The notes under the pieces were generated by a model. That model saw only the letters and a program-made list of their open reading frames with translations, did no database searches and was not told where the DNA came from. The position numbers and the translations under genes are program-made. From Brevibacillus massiliensis (GTDB taxonomy: Bacteria; Bacillota; Bacilli; Brevibacillales; Brevibacillaceae), in assembly GCF_000311785.1 (NCBI RefSeq), contig NZ_HE978543.1, positions 18,162 to 82,161 of the forward strand: a stretch of 64,000 nt of DNA, read 5' to 3'. Shown here in pieces: positions 51,062 through 59,383 of this stretch. The number at the start of each line of letters is the position of its first letter. Within the stretch, counting starts at the first letter, position 1.

Positions 51062-54000
51062 TTACCGCGCGGCCACTTTCTCTGGCGACGTTTTCTTCGC
51101 CGTTTTCCCCTGCTCTTTTTTCTGGCTTCGCTCAAAGGCGATCAGGATGGCTTCCTGACGCTTCACCCCTATTTGTTCCAATTCCTCAATGGTTTGGATG
51201 ATCTCCTTGTAATCTTTCGGAATGACTTTGACGAATTTCGTCACCGTCTGTTCCCATTCGGCGAGCAGCTTTTCGGCCAATGGACTGCCGGTGTACTGGA
51301 GGTGCTTCTCGATCAGCTGCTTCACTTCTTTGCTCTCGCGCTTGTCTTCCAGCCCCTCCAACAGCACCATTTCCCGATTGTACAGAGCCGAAAACTCGTC
51401 TTTATCCTCCACCAGTACATAAGCGGTGCCGCCAGACATGCCCGCTGCGAAGTTTTTGCCAACCCGGCCGAGGATCACGACGCGACCTCCCGTCATGTAC
51501 TCGCAGCCGTGGTCGCCGACTCCCTCGACTACTGCCGTCACACCGCTGTTGCGGACGCAGAAGCGCTCACCGGCCATGCCGTTGATGTACGCCTCGCCGG
51601 CTGTTGCCCCATAAAAAGCGACGTTGCCGATGATGATGTTCTCTTCCGGTGCGAAAGTGCTGCGCCCGGATGGATAGATGATCATTTTTCCGCCGGACAG
51701 ACCTTTTCCTACGTAGTCATTCGCATCCCCTTCCAGCCGCAGCGTGACGCCTCTCGGCACAAACGCTCCAAAGCTTTGTCCGGCAGACCCCTGGAAGCGA
51801 AGCTGGATCGTATCTTCCGGCATTCCGTGCTCGCCAAAGCGTTTGGTTACCTCGCTGCCCAAGATCGTCCCGGTGACCCGGTCGGCGTTTCGGATCGGCA
51901 GAGTCGCATCCACCTTTCCGTGGCCCTCAATGGCCGATCGGCAAATGTTCACCAGCTTTTGGCGATCCAGCGTTTTTTCCAATTTGTGATCCTGGAAACG
52001 CTGGTGGAATCTTCCCGTTTCCTCTGGTACTGCCGGTTGATGCAGAAGCGGAGTCAAGTCTACGTGTTTGGCTTTCCAATGTCCTTTTGCCCTGTCGCTC
52101 ATCTTCAGCACATCGCTTCGGCCGATCATTTCTTCCATCGTGCGAAATCCGAGCTGAGCCATGATCTCGCGTACTTCGCGGGCCACGAAGCGCATGAAGT
52201 TGACCGTATGCTGGGGATCCCCCTTGAACTTCTTGCGCAGGTCCGGATTTTGCGTGGCCACTCCGACGGGGCAGGTATCCAGATGGCAAACACGGGCCAT
52301 CACACAGCCGATGGAGACCAGCGGCGCCGTGGCAAAGCCGAATTCTTCGGCGCCGAGCAGTGCGGCAATCACTACGTCGCGGCCGGTCATCATTTTGCCG
52401 TCCGCTTCCAGCACGACCCGGTCGCGCAGCTGGTTGAGCATCAGCGTCTGGTGGGTTTCAGCCAGACCCAGTTCCCACGGCATGCCGGCATGCTTGATGC
52501 TGGTCTTCGGCGAAGCGCCGGTTCCCCCGTCGTGTCCGCTGATCACGATCACGTCGGCCAGGCCTTTGGCTACGCCGGCAGCGATCGTCCCTACGCCTGT
52601 TTTGGACACCAGTTTGACGCTGATGCGGGCGCGCGGGTTGGCATTTTTCAAATCAAAGATCAGCTGAGCCAGGTCTTCAATCGAGTAAATGTCGTGGTGC
52701 GGAGGCGGCGAGATCAGCCCCACGCCCGGCGTAGAGCCGCGCACTTCGGCGATCCAGGGATATACCTTGTTTCCAGGAAGCTGGCCTCCCTCTCCCGGTT
52801 TTGCCCCCTGCGCCATTTTGATCTGGATTTCATTCGCATTGACCAGGTAGTGACTGGAAACGCCAAAGCGCCCCGAGGCCACCTGCTTGATGGCGCTTCG
52901 TCTGAGATCGCCGTTTTCATCCGTAATGTAGCGCTGCGGATCCTCTCCCCCTTCGCCGCTGTTGCTCTTGCCGCCCAGCCGGTTCATGGCGATCGCGAGC
53001 GTTTCGTGCGCTTCCTTGCTGAGGGAACCGTACGACATCGCGCCCGTTTTAAAGCGGCGGACGATGGAATCGACCGATTCGACCTCGGTGATCGGCACCG
53101 GTTTGCGGTTTGGTTGGAAATCGAGCAGATGGCGCAAAAAGACGAGCTGCTGTTCGTTTACCATCTCGGAATACAGCTTATACTGCTCGTAATCCCCTTC
53201 CCGGCAGGCCTTCTGCAGCGCGTGTACCGTCTTCGGGTTAAACAGGTGAAACTCCCCGTCCCGCCTGAATTGGAACTCGCTGCCGTGCTCCAGGGCCTCT
53301 TCCCGATGTTCCGGCAAAAACGCTTTCGCGTGCCGCATCGTGGTCTCTTCCGCGATCACGTCGAGGGTGATGCCGCCAATCGGGGCAGGCGTCCGCGTGA
53401 AATAACGGTCAATGACCGCAGGTGCTATCCCGACCGATTCGAAAATTTGCGCCCCGCGGTAACTCTGGATGGTGGAGATCCCCATCTTGGACATCACTTT
53501 GACGACGCCTTCAACGGCAGTTCGCAAGTAAGCCCGTATGGCATCTTCGATACGGAGGTCGCCGTCGGATTTTTCCCGGACAAGCTCACGGACGGTGTCG
53601 ATCGCCAGATAAGGATTGACGGCATCGGCTCCATAGCCGATCAGCATGGCAAATTGATGTACGTCGCGCGGCTCGCCGGACTCCACGATAATGCTGGCCT
53701 TCGTCCGGGTTCCCGTGCGAACCAGGTGGTGATGCAGTCCGCTTGCAGCCAGCAATGCCGGGATCGCCGCCCGCTCCTGGTCCATTGCGCGATCAGACAG
53801 GATCAACAGCGTGTATCCCGAGGCAATCGCTTCATCTGCCGCTGCGAACAGCTGGTCAAGCGACTGCTCAAGCGCTCCTGCCTTGCCGTTTGCGGGAAAC
53901 ACCATCGGCAGGGTGATCGCCTGGAATCGCTCATATGGACTCTGTCTCAAGCGGGCCAATTCTTCGTTGGAGATCAGCGGCATAGCCAACCGGAGCCGGC

Positions 54001-55666
54001 TGCAATTGGCGGCGCCGGGTTCGAGCAGGTTTCCTTCCGCCCCGAGGAAGCTGATCGTCGATGTGACACACGCTTCGCGAATCGCGTCAATCGGCGGATT
54101 GGTCACTTGCGCAAACGACTGCTTGAAGTAGTGGTACAAGAGCTTGGGTCGATCAGACAATACGGCCAGCGGCATATCGATGCCCATGGAACCGATCGGA
54201 TCCTTTTGCTCCCAAACCATTGGCCCGATGATCTTGTTTACTTCTTCCTGGGTATAGCCAAACGCCTTCTGCCGTGCGAGCAGTGCCTCGCCCTGCAGGT
54301 CTTGTTCCGGCGCTGCCTGCGGCAGTTGGTCCAGGCTGAGCAGGTTCTCGCTTACCCAGTCCCGGTACGGCTGTGCCGTGGCAATCTGCCGCTTGATTTC
54401 TTCGTCCGAGACGATTCGCCCTTCGTCCAGGTCAACGAGCAGCATCCGCCCTGGGCTGAGACGGCCTTTCTGGAGGATTTTATCTTCTGGAATATCCAAG
54501 ACCCCTACCTCAGACGAGAAGATAATGGTATCATCAGAGGTTAGGTAGTATCTGGCGGGACGCAGCCCATTGCGGTCGAGGATGGCTCCGATCTGCCTGC
54601 CGTCCGTAAAGGCGATGGCGGTCGGGCCGTCCCACGGCTCCATCAAGGTGCTGTGGTATTCGTAAAACGCCTTTTTGGCTTCGTCCATCTGTTCGTCCCG
54701 GTCCCACGGTTCCGGGATCATCATCATCGCGACATGCGGCAAGGAACGGCCGGACAGCGTAAAGAACTCGACGCAATTGTCCAAAATGGCTGAATCGCTG
54801 CCCTGCAGATCGATGACCGGCAGCACTTTTTCAAGTTCCGTCCCGAACACCTTCGATTGGAACATCTTCTCCCGGGCCATCATCCAGTTGATGTTGCCCT
54901 GCAGGGTGTTGATCTCCCCGTTGTGAATCAGATAGCGATTGGGATGAGCCCGCTCCCAGGTGGGAAACGTATTGGTGCTGTAGCGGGAATGGACCATCGC
55001 GAAAGTAGACGTATAGGCCGGGTCCTGCAAGTCCAGATAGTAGGCATCCAACTGCTCGGGGGTCAATAGCCCCTTGTAGACGATGGTGCGGCTGGAGAAA
55101 GATGCCGCATAAAAATCGTCCCCGGCGGCACGTTCCATTTGTTTGCGGATCATATACAGCTTGCGTTCAAAAGCGTCCGCGTCCTCCAGATCGTCGCTGG
55201 CCCCGATGAAGACTTGGCGAATGCACGGCTGGCTGGCCAAAGCAGTTTTGCCGAGCTTGGACGGATCGGTTGGCACCGTCCGCCACCCGAGCAAAGTCTG
55301 CCCTTCCGCCTGAATCCATTTCTCCAATTGCTGCTCATAGGCGGTTCGGCGCTGTTCATCCATCGGCAGGAAAAGCATGCCAACGCCGTATTTGCCCACA
55401 GGCGGAAGCTGGATTTTCAACTCCTTGCACGCTTTTTGCAGCAGTTTATGGGGGATCAGCGTCATGATGCCGGCCCCGTCTCCCGTCTCGGGATCGCTTC
55501 CCTGGCCGCCGCGATGTTCCAGGCGGCGAAGTATCTCCAACCCGCTCGCAACGATTTTGTGAGACGCTTTCGCTTTTAGATTGGCAATAAAGCCTATTCC
55601 ACAGGCATCGTGTTCGTAGGCCGGATCGTAAAGTCCCTGTTTTTGTGGCAATCCTTTCGTCGTCAT
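51062..55666 (-). CDS. gltB: Glutamate synthase large (alpha) subunit
   Basis: 1534 residues. A short propeptide precedes the nucleophile Cys 22 (EHDACGIGFIANL) of the class II glutaminase domain. The FMN-binding synthase domain (about 800-1190) has GAMSYGSLSKEAHETLAIAM, SVKLVSKTGVGTIAAGVAKG and HDGGTGASPKTSIKHAG. The [3Fe-4S] cysteines are in GCVMARVCHLDTCPVGVAT, and a C-terminal beta-helix carries repeated Gly motifs. It makes glutamate from glutamine and 2-oxoglutarate. ATG at 55666 follows AAGGAG. No gltD small subunit flanks it, so it may use ferredoxin or a distant partner. A GltC-like palindrome lies upstream. Confidence 0.95.
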   Translation of the reverse strand: MTTKGLPQKQGLYDPAYEHDACGIGFIANLKAKASHKIVASGLEILRRLEHRGGQGSDPETGDGAGIMTLIPHKLLQKACKELKIQLPPVGKYGVGMLFLPMDEQRRTAYEQQLEKWIQAEGQTLLGWRTVPTDPSKLGKTALASQPCIRQVFIGASDDLEDADAFERKLYMIRKQMERAAGDDFYAASFSSRTIVYKGLLTPEQLDAYYLDLQDPAYTSTFAMVHSRYSTNTFPTWERAHPNRYLIHNGEINTLQGNINWMMAREKMFQSKVFGTELEKVLPVIDLQGSDSAILDNCVEFFTLSGRSLPHVAMMMIPEPWDRDEQMDEAKKAFYEYHSTLMEPWDGPTAIAFTDGRQIGAILDRNGLRPARYYLTSDDTIIFSSEVGVLDIPEDKILQKGRLSPGRMLLVDLDEGRIVSDEEIKRQIATAQPYRDWVSENLLSLDQLPQAAPEQDLQGEALLARQKAFGYTQEEVNKIIGPMVWEQKDPIGSMGIDMPLAVLSDRPKLLYHYFKQSFAQVTNPPIDAIREACVTSTISFLGAEGNLLEPGAANCSRLRLAMPLISNEELARLRQSPYERFQAITLPMVFPANGKAGALEQSLDQLFAAADEAIASGYTLLILSDRAMDQERAAIPALLAASGLHHHLVRTGTRTKASIIVESGEPRDVHQFAMLIGYGADAVNPYLAIDTVRELVREKSDGDLRIEDAIRAYLRTAVEGVVKVMSKMGISTIQSYRGAQIFESVGIAPAVIDRYFTRTPAPIGGITLDVIAEETTMRHAKAFLPEHREEALEHGSEFQFRRDGEFHLFNPKTVHALQKACREGDYEQYKLYSEMVNEQQLVFLRHLLDFQPNRKPVPITEVESVDSIVRRFKTGAMSYGSLSKEAHETLAIAMNRLGGKSNSGEGGEDPQRYITDENGDLRRSAIKQVASGRFGVSSHYLVNANEIQIKMAQGAKPGEGGQLPGNKVYPWIAEVRGSTPGVGLISPPPHHDIYSIEDLAQLIFDLKNANPRARISVKLVSKTGVGTIAAGVAKGLADVIVISGHDGGTGASPKTSIKHAGMPWELGLAETHQTLMLNQLRDRVVLEADGKMMTGRDVVIAALLGAEEFGFATAPLVSIGCVMARVCHLDTCPVGVATQNPDLRKKFKGDPQHTVNFMRFVAREVREIMAQLGFRTMEEMIGRSDVLKMSDRAKGHWKAKHVDLTPLLHQPAVPEETGRFHQRFQDHKLEKTLDRQKLVNICRSAIEGHGKVDATLPIRNADRVTGTILGSEVTKRFGEHGMPEDTIQLRFQGSAGQSFGAFVPRGVTLRLEGDANDYVGKGLSGGKMIIYPSGRSTFAPEENIIIGNVAFYGATAGEAYINGMAGERFCVRNSGVTAVVEGVGDHGCEYMTGGRVVILGRVGKNFAAGMSGGTAYVLVEDKDEFSALYNREMVLLEGLEDKRESKEVKQLIEKHLQYTGSPLAEKLLAEWEQTVTKFVKVIPKDYKEIIQTIEELEQIGVKRQEAILIAFERSQKKEQGKTAKKTSPEKVAAR

Positions 55667-55858
55667 GGCAATCCACTCCTTCTCCATGTGTTTTCCTGAT
55701 TAACGAACCTGCCTCGGTCAGCAATGTCAGCTGAATATTCCGTCTATATCTATGGCAGGGTAAAAGGTAAGCAAAGTTCTTGTTCGTGCTTCGAAAAGGT
55801 ATAGTTTCATTTTAGATGAGCCGATTCATGCAAACAATATATAAATGAGATAAAATCA

Positions 55859-55873
55859 ATCTCACTGTGAGAT
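55859..55873. promoter_or_regulatory. LysR-type (GltC-like) palindrome upstream of gltB
   Basis: ATCTCACTGTGAGAT fits ATCTC-N5-GAGAT, the form of GltC boxes at Bacillus subtilis gltAB (from memory). It is about 195 bp before the gltB start; a further ATCTCAT half follows on the minus strand. Confidence 0.5.
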
Positions 55874-55923
55874 GTGTGGCGAATTTTTCCATGCAATTGG
55901 TTATGATTTCCTGTCTGTTGATG

Positions 55924-55967
55924 CAAAAAAACAAGCTGACACCTGTTAGAGTTGGGTGTCAGCTTGT
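55924..55967 (-). terminator. Rho-independent terminator of the aspartate-dehydrogenase-like gene
   Basis: Minus strand ACAAGCTGACACC / GGTGTCAGCTTGT with 13-bp perfect arms, followed by TTTTTTT. It lies 170 bp after the stop codon; the interval 55968-56137 holds no gene. Confidence 0.85.
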
Positions 55968-56137
55968 ATGTTTGAAATGGTTTCCTTATCCTTCATGCAA
56001 AGTGAGACGATCAGCCTCCGTCTATTGTGAATGGCTATTTCTTTTTTTGCCGCCCTGATGCCGCGGCGAGGTTTTAACAGGAAAAATCCGCCATTTCGTT
56101 GTTTTCAAAATCTTCAAGACGAAGACGCCATCATTGA

Positions 56138-56944
56138 TTAATGACCGATTACAAGGTAAGATGTCCGGTCACGCAACGTTTTCACTATGCTCATGGCTAC
56201 GATGTAACCTGTCTTGGGGTTTCTCGCAGACGGAGTGTTCTGGATTTGCAGCTGAATTCTCCCAAACCTCCCGCTTGCTACGATCTCATGCGTATTATGT
56301 GTGATCGTTGGATCCACCAATACCTTGACCTTTGTCTTATCGAAGCCAATACCGGCAAGGCTTAACGCAGCCGACACATTGACGCTCTCCGGAAACTGCC
56401 GCGCCGAATCCCTGGCAACGCCGTCAAACGCCAGATAAGGCTCCGTCAATCCCGCGAGGTCCACTTGCTGCTCAATAAACGTACCGTACCAGGCTTGAGG
56501 AGGCTTACGGGTAATAAGCGCGACCTCGTCCATTTCCCCTACACTACCCGCAGCAATGCGGTCCAATCCGCCTATAGCCGCCGAAGGAATGATGACTTTG
56601 CGGCCGCTTTCCGCTGCCTTGGCTTTGATTTGATGTAACAGTTGGTCATCAGCAAACGCCCCCACACTTACCACAATGAGATCGGCGCCCTGCGTCAGCG
56701 CAAGTGGCCCGTATTTTCTGACAGCCTCATGGCCGGCACTCTCAACGACTACATCCGGACGCTGTGCAAAGAATTCTTCCACCTTCTCCGTCAGCACGGA
56801 TGCATCTTCCTTCGCGCTCTCATATTTGGATACATCCCGAACCAAAACGGAGACCAGCTTTGCCGCTCCTGCCTTTCCTTGTTTAATCGCTTCCGCCACA
56901 TCTTCACCAATAGTGCCAAATCCTATGATTCCAACCTTTAACAT
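56138..56944 (-). CDS. L-aspartate dehydrogenase-like (NadX family) enzyme
   Basis: 268 residues. Rossmann VGIIGFGTIGEDVAEAI, central VVVESAGHEAVRKYGPLAL and VIIPSAAIGGLDRIAAGSV, and the family catalytic segment DPTITHNTHEIVASGRFG with its His. Known enzymes convert L-aspartate and NAD(P) to iminoaspartate. Family members outside NAD synthesis act in uncharacterised catabolic clusters. No nadA or nadC is near, so a catabolic role is likely here. ATG at 56944 follows GGAGGGG. Divergent from the ferredoxin gene, with a GGTATACC palindrome between them. Confidence 0.82.
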   Translation of the reverse strand: MLKVGIIGFGTIGEDVAEAIKQGKAGAAKLVSVLVRDVSKYESAKEDASVLTEKVEEFFAQRPDVVVESAGHEAVRKYGPLALTQGADLIVVSVGAFADDQLLHQIKAKAAESGRKVIIPSAAIGGLDRIAAGSVGEMDEVALITRKPPQAWYGTFIEQQVDLAGLTEPYLAFDGVARDSARQFPESVNVSAALSLAGIGFDKTKVKVLVDPTITHNTHEIVASGRFGRIQLQIQNTPSARNPKTGYIVAMSIVKTLRDRTSYLVIGH

Positions 56945-57007
56945 AAACCCCTCCACCGTCGGCTGTAATTAGATTCAATACTAGTATCATACCAAAATAA
57001 TTATGCA

Positions 57008-57054
57008 TTTGGTATACCATAAACCAAAGAAGTGTGGTATATTTATCCTATACC
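57008..57054. promoter_or_regulatory. Probable GntR operators between the dehydrogenase and ferredoxin genes
   Basis: TTTGGTATACCAT (57008-57020) is centred on the palindrome GGTATACC. A second inverted repeat GGTATA-TTTATCC-TATACC follows at 57036-57054. The same core recurs at the GntR gene (58689) and ahead of the diiron-protein gene (61748). Confidence 0.7.
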
Positions 57055-57072
57055 GAACTGGAGGGATGCTTA

Positions 57073-57408
57073 ATGCCAGCTGTTACTTTTCAAACCTCGG
57101 GTAAAATCATTGAAATTGATAAAGATGCGAATTTGTTAAGAACGTCCATCCGATATGAAGGCTCTGTCCCCTATAAATGCGGCGGAGGTCTGTGTGGGAC
57201 CTGCAAAGTACGCATCGTGGCAGGTCATGAGAATCTCAGTAAGGTGATGAAGAAGGAAGTAGACAGACTTGGAGAGGAAAAAATCAAGGAAGGCTACCGG
57301 CTCGCCTGCCAAACCTTCATTACCGGGGACGTAACCGTGGCATGGGGCGAGGAAGATCTCGAACGCCTGAAAAAAATCGCAGAAAGGCGAATCAATGCAG
57401 CAAAATAG
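57073..57408 (+). CDS. Plant-type [2Fe-2S] ferredoxin
   Basis: 111 residues. Cluster ligands C36, C41, C44 and C79 in the pattern C-x4-C-x2-C-x34-C (YKCGGGLCGTCKVRI and RLACQTF). The C-terminus is extended by about 25 charged residues (EEDLERLKKIAERRINAAK). ATG at 57073 has GGAGGG 7 nt upstream. Such ferredoxins feed electrons to oxygenases. The only candidate oxygenase in the cluster is the diiron protein at 60970. It is transcribed alone on the plus strand from the shared GntR-controlled region. Confidence 0.92.
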   Translation: MPAVTFQTSGKIIEIDKDANLLRTSIRYEGSVPYKCGGGLCGTCKVRIVAGHENLSKVMKKEVDRLGEEKIKEGYRLACQTFITGDVTVAWGEEDLERLKKIAERRINAAK

Positions 57409-57428
57409 TCAGCAAATACAAAAATTTA

Positions 57429-57488
57429 GAGGCTGTCTCACTAGGCAGATTTACTGATTCGACTGCCCAGGAGAGCCTCTCTTTTCTT
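57429..57488 (+). terminator. Rho-independent terminator of the ferredoxin gene
   Basis: AGAGGCT...AGCCTCT with an inner pair (AGGCAG/CTGCC), followed by CTTTTCTTTT. Confidence 0.85.
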
Positions 57489-57598
57489 TTGCCTGCAAGG
57501 ACAACGTAACATGTGAATGACACTCGGAGGGCAACCATCAGCACTTGTTCAACCGACTAAGAAAGTTTGCCGTTGAGGCTGACGAAGCTTAACCCGTT

Positions 57599-57644
57599 GA
57601 AAAAGGCTGTGCCGCAAGCCAGCTTTGATGACTTGCACACAGCC
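57599..57644 (-). terminator. Rho-independent terminator of the 99-residue orphan gene
   Basis: Minus strand GGCTGTGTGCAAG pairs with CTTGCGGCACAGCC, followed by TTTTTC, 18 bp after the orphan's stop. Confidence 0.85.
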
Positions 57645-57662
57645 CTATCCGAAAACCGCTGC

Positions 57663-57962
57663 TCACTGCACCTTGATGATTTTATTCTCCTCATCGTTAT
57701 CCAATTCATAGATTTCCTTCTCAATGTCCTCGATAGAATCGAATTTCGGAAACACCTTCAGCGGGATGCTGTTATCCGGAAATACTTCTGCCACGCCTTG
57801 AATGGTAATTCTCGTATCCGGGTTTTTAATTTTGCATACCGAGAAGGTCGTTTTCTTCTTCCCGAAGAAGTGGTACTCGTAATCAACTATCTTCTCCAAA
57901 TCGGGATTGTCGGTAACGGTGCGGTAACGTTCGGTTGTCGTCATTAAAACGTAAACGCTCAT
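57663..57962 (-). CDS. Small protein of unknown function
   Basis: 99 residues, no family recognised. Acidic C-terminus (FDSIEDIEKEIYELDNDEEN), an FFGKKKTTFSVCKIKNP segment and alternating hydrophobic residues suggest a small cytoplasmic alpha/beta protein with one Cys. A GGAGGGG site precedes the ATG and a clear terminator follows, so it is expressed. It is the last gene after GntR on the minus strand (46-bp gap), inside the cluster. Confidence 0.7.
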   Translation of the reverse strand: MSVYVLMTTTERYRTVTDNPDLEKIVDYEYHFFGKKKTTFSVCKIKNPDTRITIQGVAEVFPDNSIPLKVFPKFDSIEDIEKEIYELDNDEENKIIKVQ

Positions 57963-58008
57963 CGATAAACCCCTCCACCCATGAAATTTACGATCATCAA
58001 TACCCCGT

Positions 58009-58686
58009 TTATTCTTTGTTTAAGGCCTCCAAATAAGCCCTTTTCGCATTTTCCACATGAATTTTCGTGAAATATTCCGCCAACTCCGCTTCACCGTCGC
58101 GCACTGCTCTTGCCAGATCGCGATTCTCCTCCATCGCTTTGCGCATCCGGCCCGGCAGCTCGTAGCCCAGATGTACAAACGCGCGAATATAGTCGGACAA
58201 TCCATCCAGCATCTGTGTCAGGCGGGGGCTCTGTGTCGCCTGGCATATGACATCGTTAATTCTAAAATGAAAATGCCAGTGCTCCTGCTCAAAATTAGGC
58301 TGAGCCAGCGCGTGATCGATTTCTTCAATAATCTGTGTAAGCTCCTCGCGCTGAGCGGCGGTCGCCTTCTGCGCGGCCAGCTTCATCGCCAGACTTTGCA
58401 GTGCGGACAAAATCGTGAAAATCTCGATCACTTCCTCCGGCGAGAGTTTGGATACGACTACCCCTTTTCGTGGAAGCGTTTTTACAAACCCCTGCGATTC
58501 CAGGCGGAACAAGGCTTCCCGGATCGGCGTCCGGCTTACGTTCAATTGATCTGCAAGCTCACGTTCAATGATTCGCTCTCCCGATTTATAGACACCTTGC
58601 ATAATCGCCTGCTTAATATATTGATACACTTTATCGCGAATGGGACTAAGTTCTTCATCTTTCCAAATAATTGGTGTCTTCGGCAT
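58009..58686 (-). CDS. GntR-family regulator, FadR/FCD subfamily
   Basis: 225 residues. Winged HTH in residues 15-80 (IRDKVYQYIKQAIMQGVYKS, ELADQLNVSRTPIREALFRL) and an FCD effector domain with the metal/ligand His positions (HFHFRINDVICQATQSPRL, FTKIHVENAK). Likely the repressor of the 56-64 kb cluster. A GGTATACC palindrome starts 3 bp before its ATG and overlaps its ribosome site, so it would block its own translation start region and promoter. Confidence 0.9.
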   Translation of the reverse strand: MPKTPIIWKDEELSPIRDKVYQYIKQAIMQGVYKSGERIIERELADQLNVSRTPIREALFRLESQGFVKTLPRKGVVVSKLSPEEVIEIFTILSALQSLAMKLAAQKATAAQREELTQIIEEIDHALAQPNFEQEHWHFHFRINDVICQATQSPRLTQMLDGLSDYIRAFVHLGYELPGRMRKAMEENRDLARAVRDGEAELAEYFTKIHVENAKRAYLEALNKE

Positions 58687-58697
58687 ATGGTATACCT
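58687..58697. promoter_or_regulatory. Probable GntR autoregulatory operator
   Basis: ATGGTATACCT, core GGTATACC at 58689-58696, directly before the GntR start codon. Confidence 0.65.
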
Positions 58698-58882
58698 CCG
58701 ATTGTTGTTTTTCCTTAGTGTAATCGATAATTTTACAACTATCAATGTACTGGAGGTCGTACCGAAGGAGAACGGTCTGCCAAGTACAAGAGCTCCATCA
58801 ACTGTTGCTAACCGGGTGATGCTTATCTTTTCTCCTGGATATCAGGCTGACGAACGCAATGCTAACCGGCAGTACCTTTTCT

Positions 58883-59356
58883 TCATTTCTTGATATCTGC
58901 TTGTGTCATTACTTCGTAAGCGTCGCCCAGGTATTCCTGCAATGCTTTGAGCGCAGCTGTTCCTACCACGGTGTCCTGTTCGCCATTGCCGCCACTGACA
59001 CCGACACCGCCAACGACCTCGCCGTTCACGACGATCGGGAAGCCGCCTACGAATATCGCAAATTTGCCTGGCATCATCACATGAATTCCGAATGCTTCGC
59101 CTGTTGTTGTCGCCGGGCCACCCGGTTGATTGAACAAATGGGTCGAGCGTTTATGCCCGCTTGCCGTGAATGCTTTGGCCATCGCGATTTCCGGACCTGT
59201 AATGCGCGCGCCGTTCATGCGTTCCATCGCAATGACGCAGCCGCCATCGTCAACGATACAGATCGTCTCCATCACGCCAAGTTTCTCAGCGGCTTTCTTT
59301 GCCGCTTCGATCATTGCTTTTGCTTCTTCCAATTCCAATCTTAGAACCGATTTCAT
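58883..59356 (-). CDS. GlcG/HbpS-family protein
   Basis: 157 residues. LEEAKAMIEAAKKAAEKLGV, ICIVDDGGCVIAMERMNGAR, KAFTASGHKRSTHLF, FVGGFPIVVNGEVVGGVGVS and GGNGEQD are the GlcG/HbpS (DUF336) landmarks. HbpS binds heme and senses redox stress; other members accompany catabolic oxygenases with unknown roles. ATG at 59356 follows CGGAGGG. It is 27 bp behind the aldehyde dehydrogenase gene and 196 bp ahead of the GntR promoter. Confidence 0.9.
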   Translation of the reverse strand: MKSVLRLELEEAKAMIEAAKKAAEKLGVMETICIVDDGGCVIAMERMNGARITGPEIAMAKAFTASGHKRSTHLFNQPGGPATTTGEAFGIHVMMPGKFAIFVGGFPIVVNGEVVGGVGVSGGNGEQDTVVGTAALKALQEYLGDAYEVMTQADIKK

Positions 59357-59383
59357 CGAAGGCCCTCCGTATCTGAGCATTGA

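Noticed and set aside
51173..54544. A 1123-codon open frame on the plus strand
   Set aside because: It lies wholly antisense to gltB, has no recognisable domain, and is explained by the GC-rich codon usage of gltB. The same applies to other long antisense frames, for example 11679-13025 opposite the acyl-CoA dehydrogenase.
56138..56944. NadX role in NAD biosynthesis
   Set aside because: No nadA, nadB or nadC is adjacent, and the gene is under the same palindrome as the ferredoxin and diiron protein, which points to catabolism.
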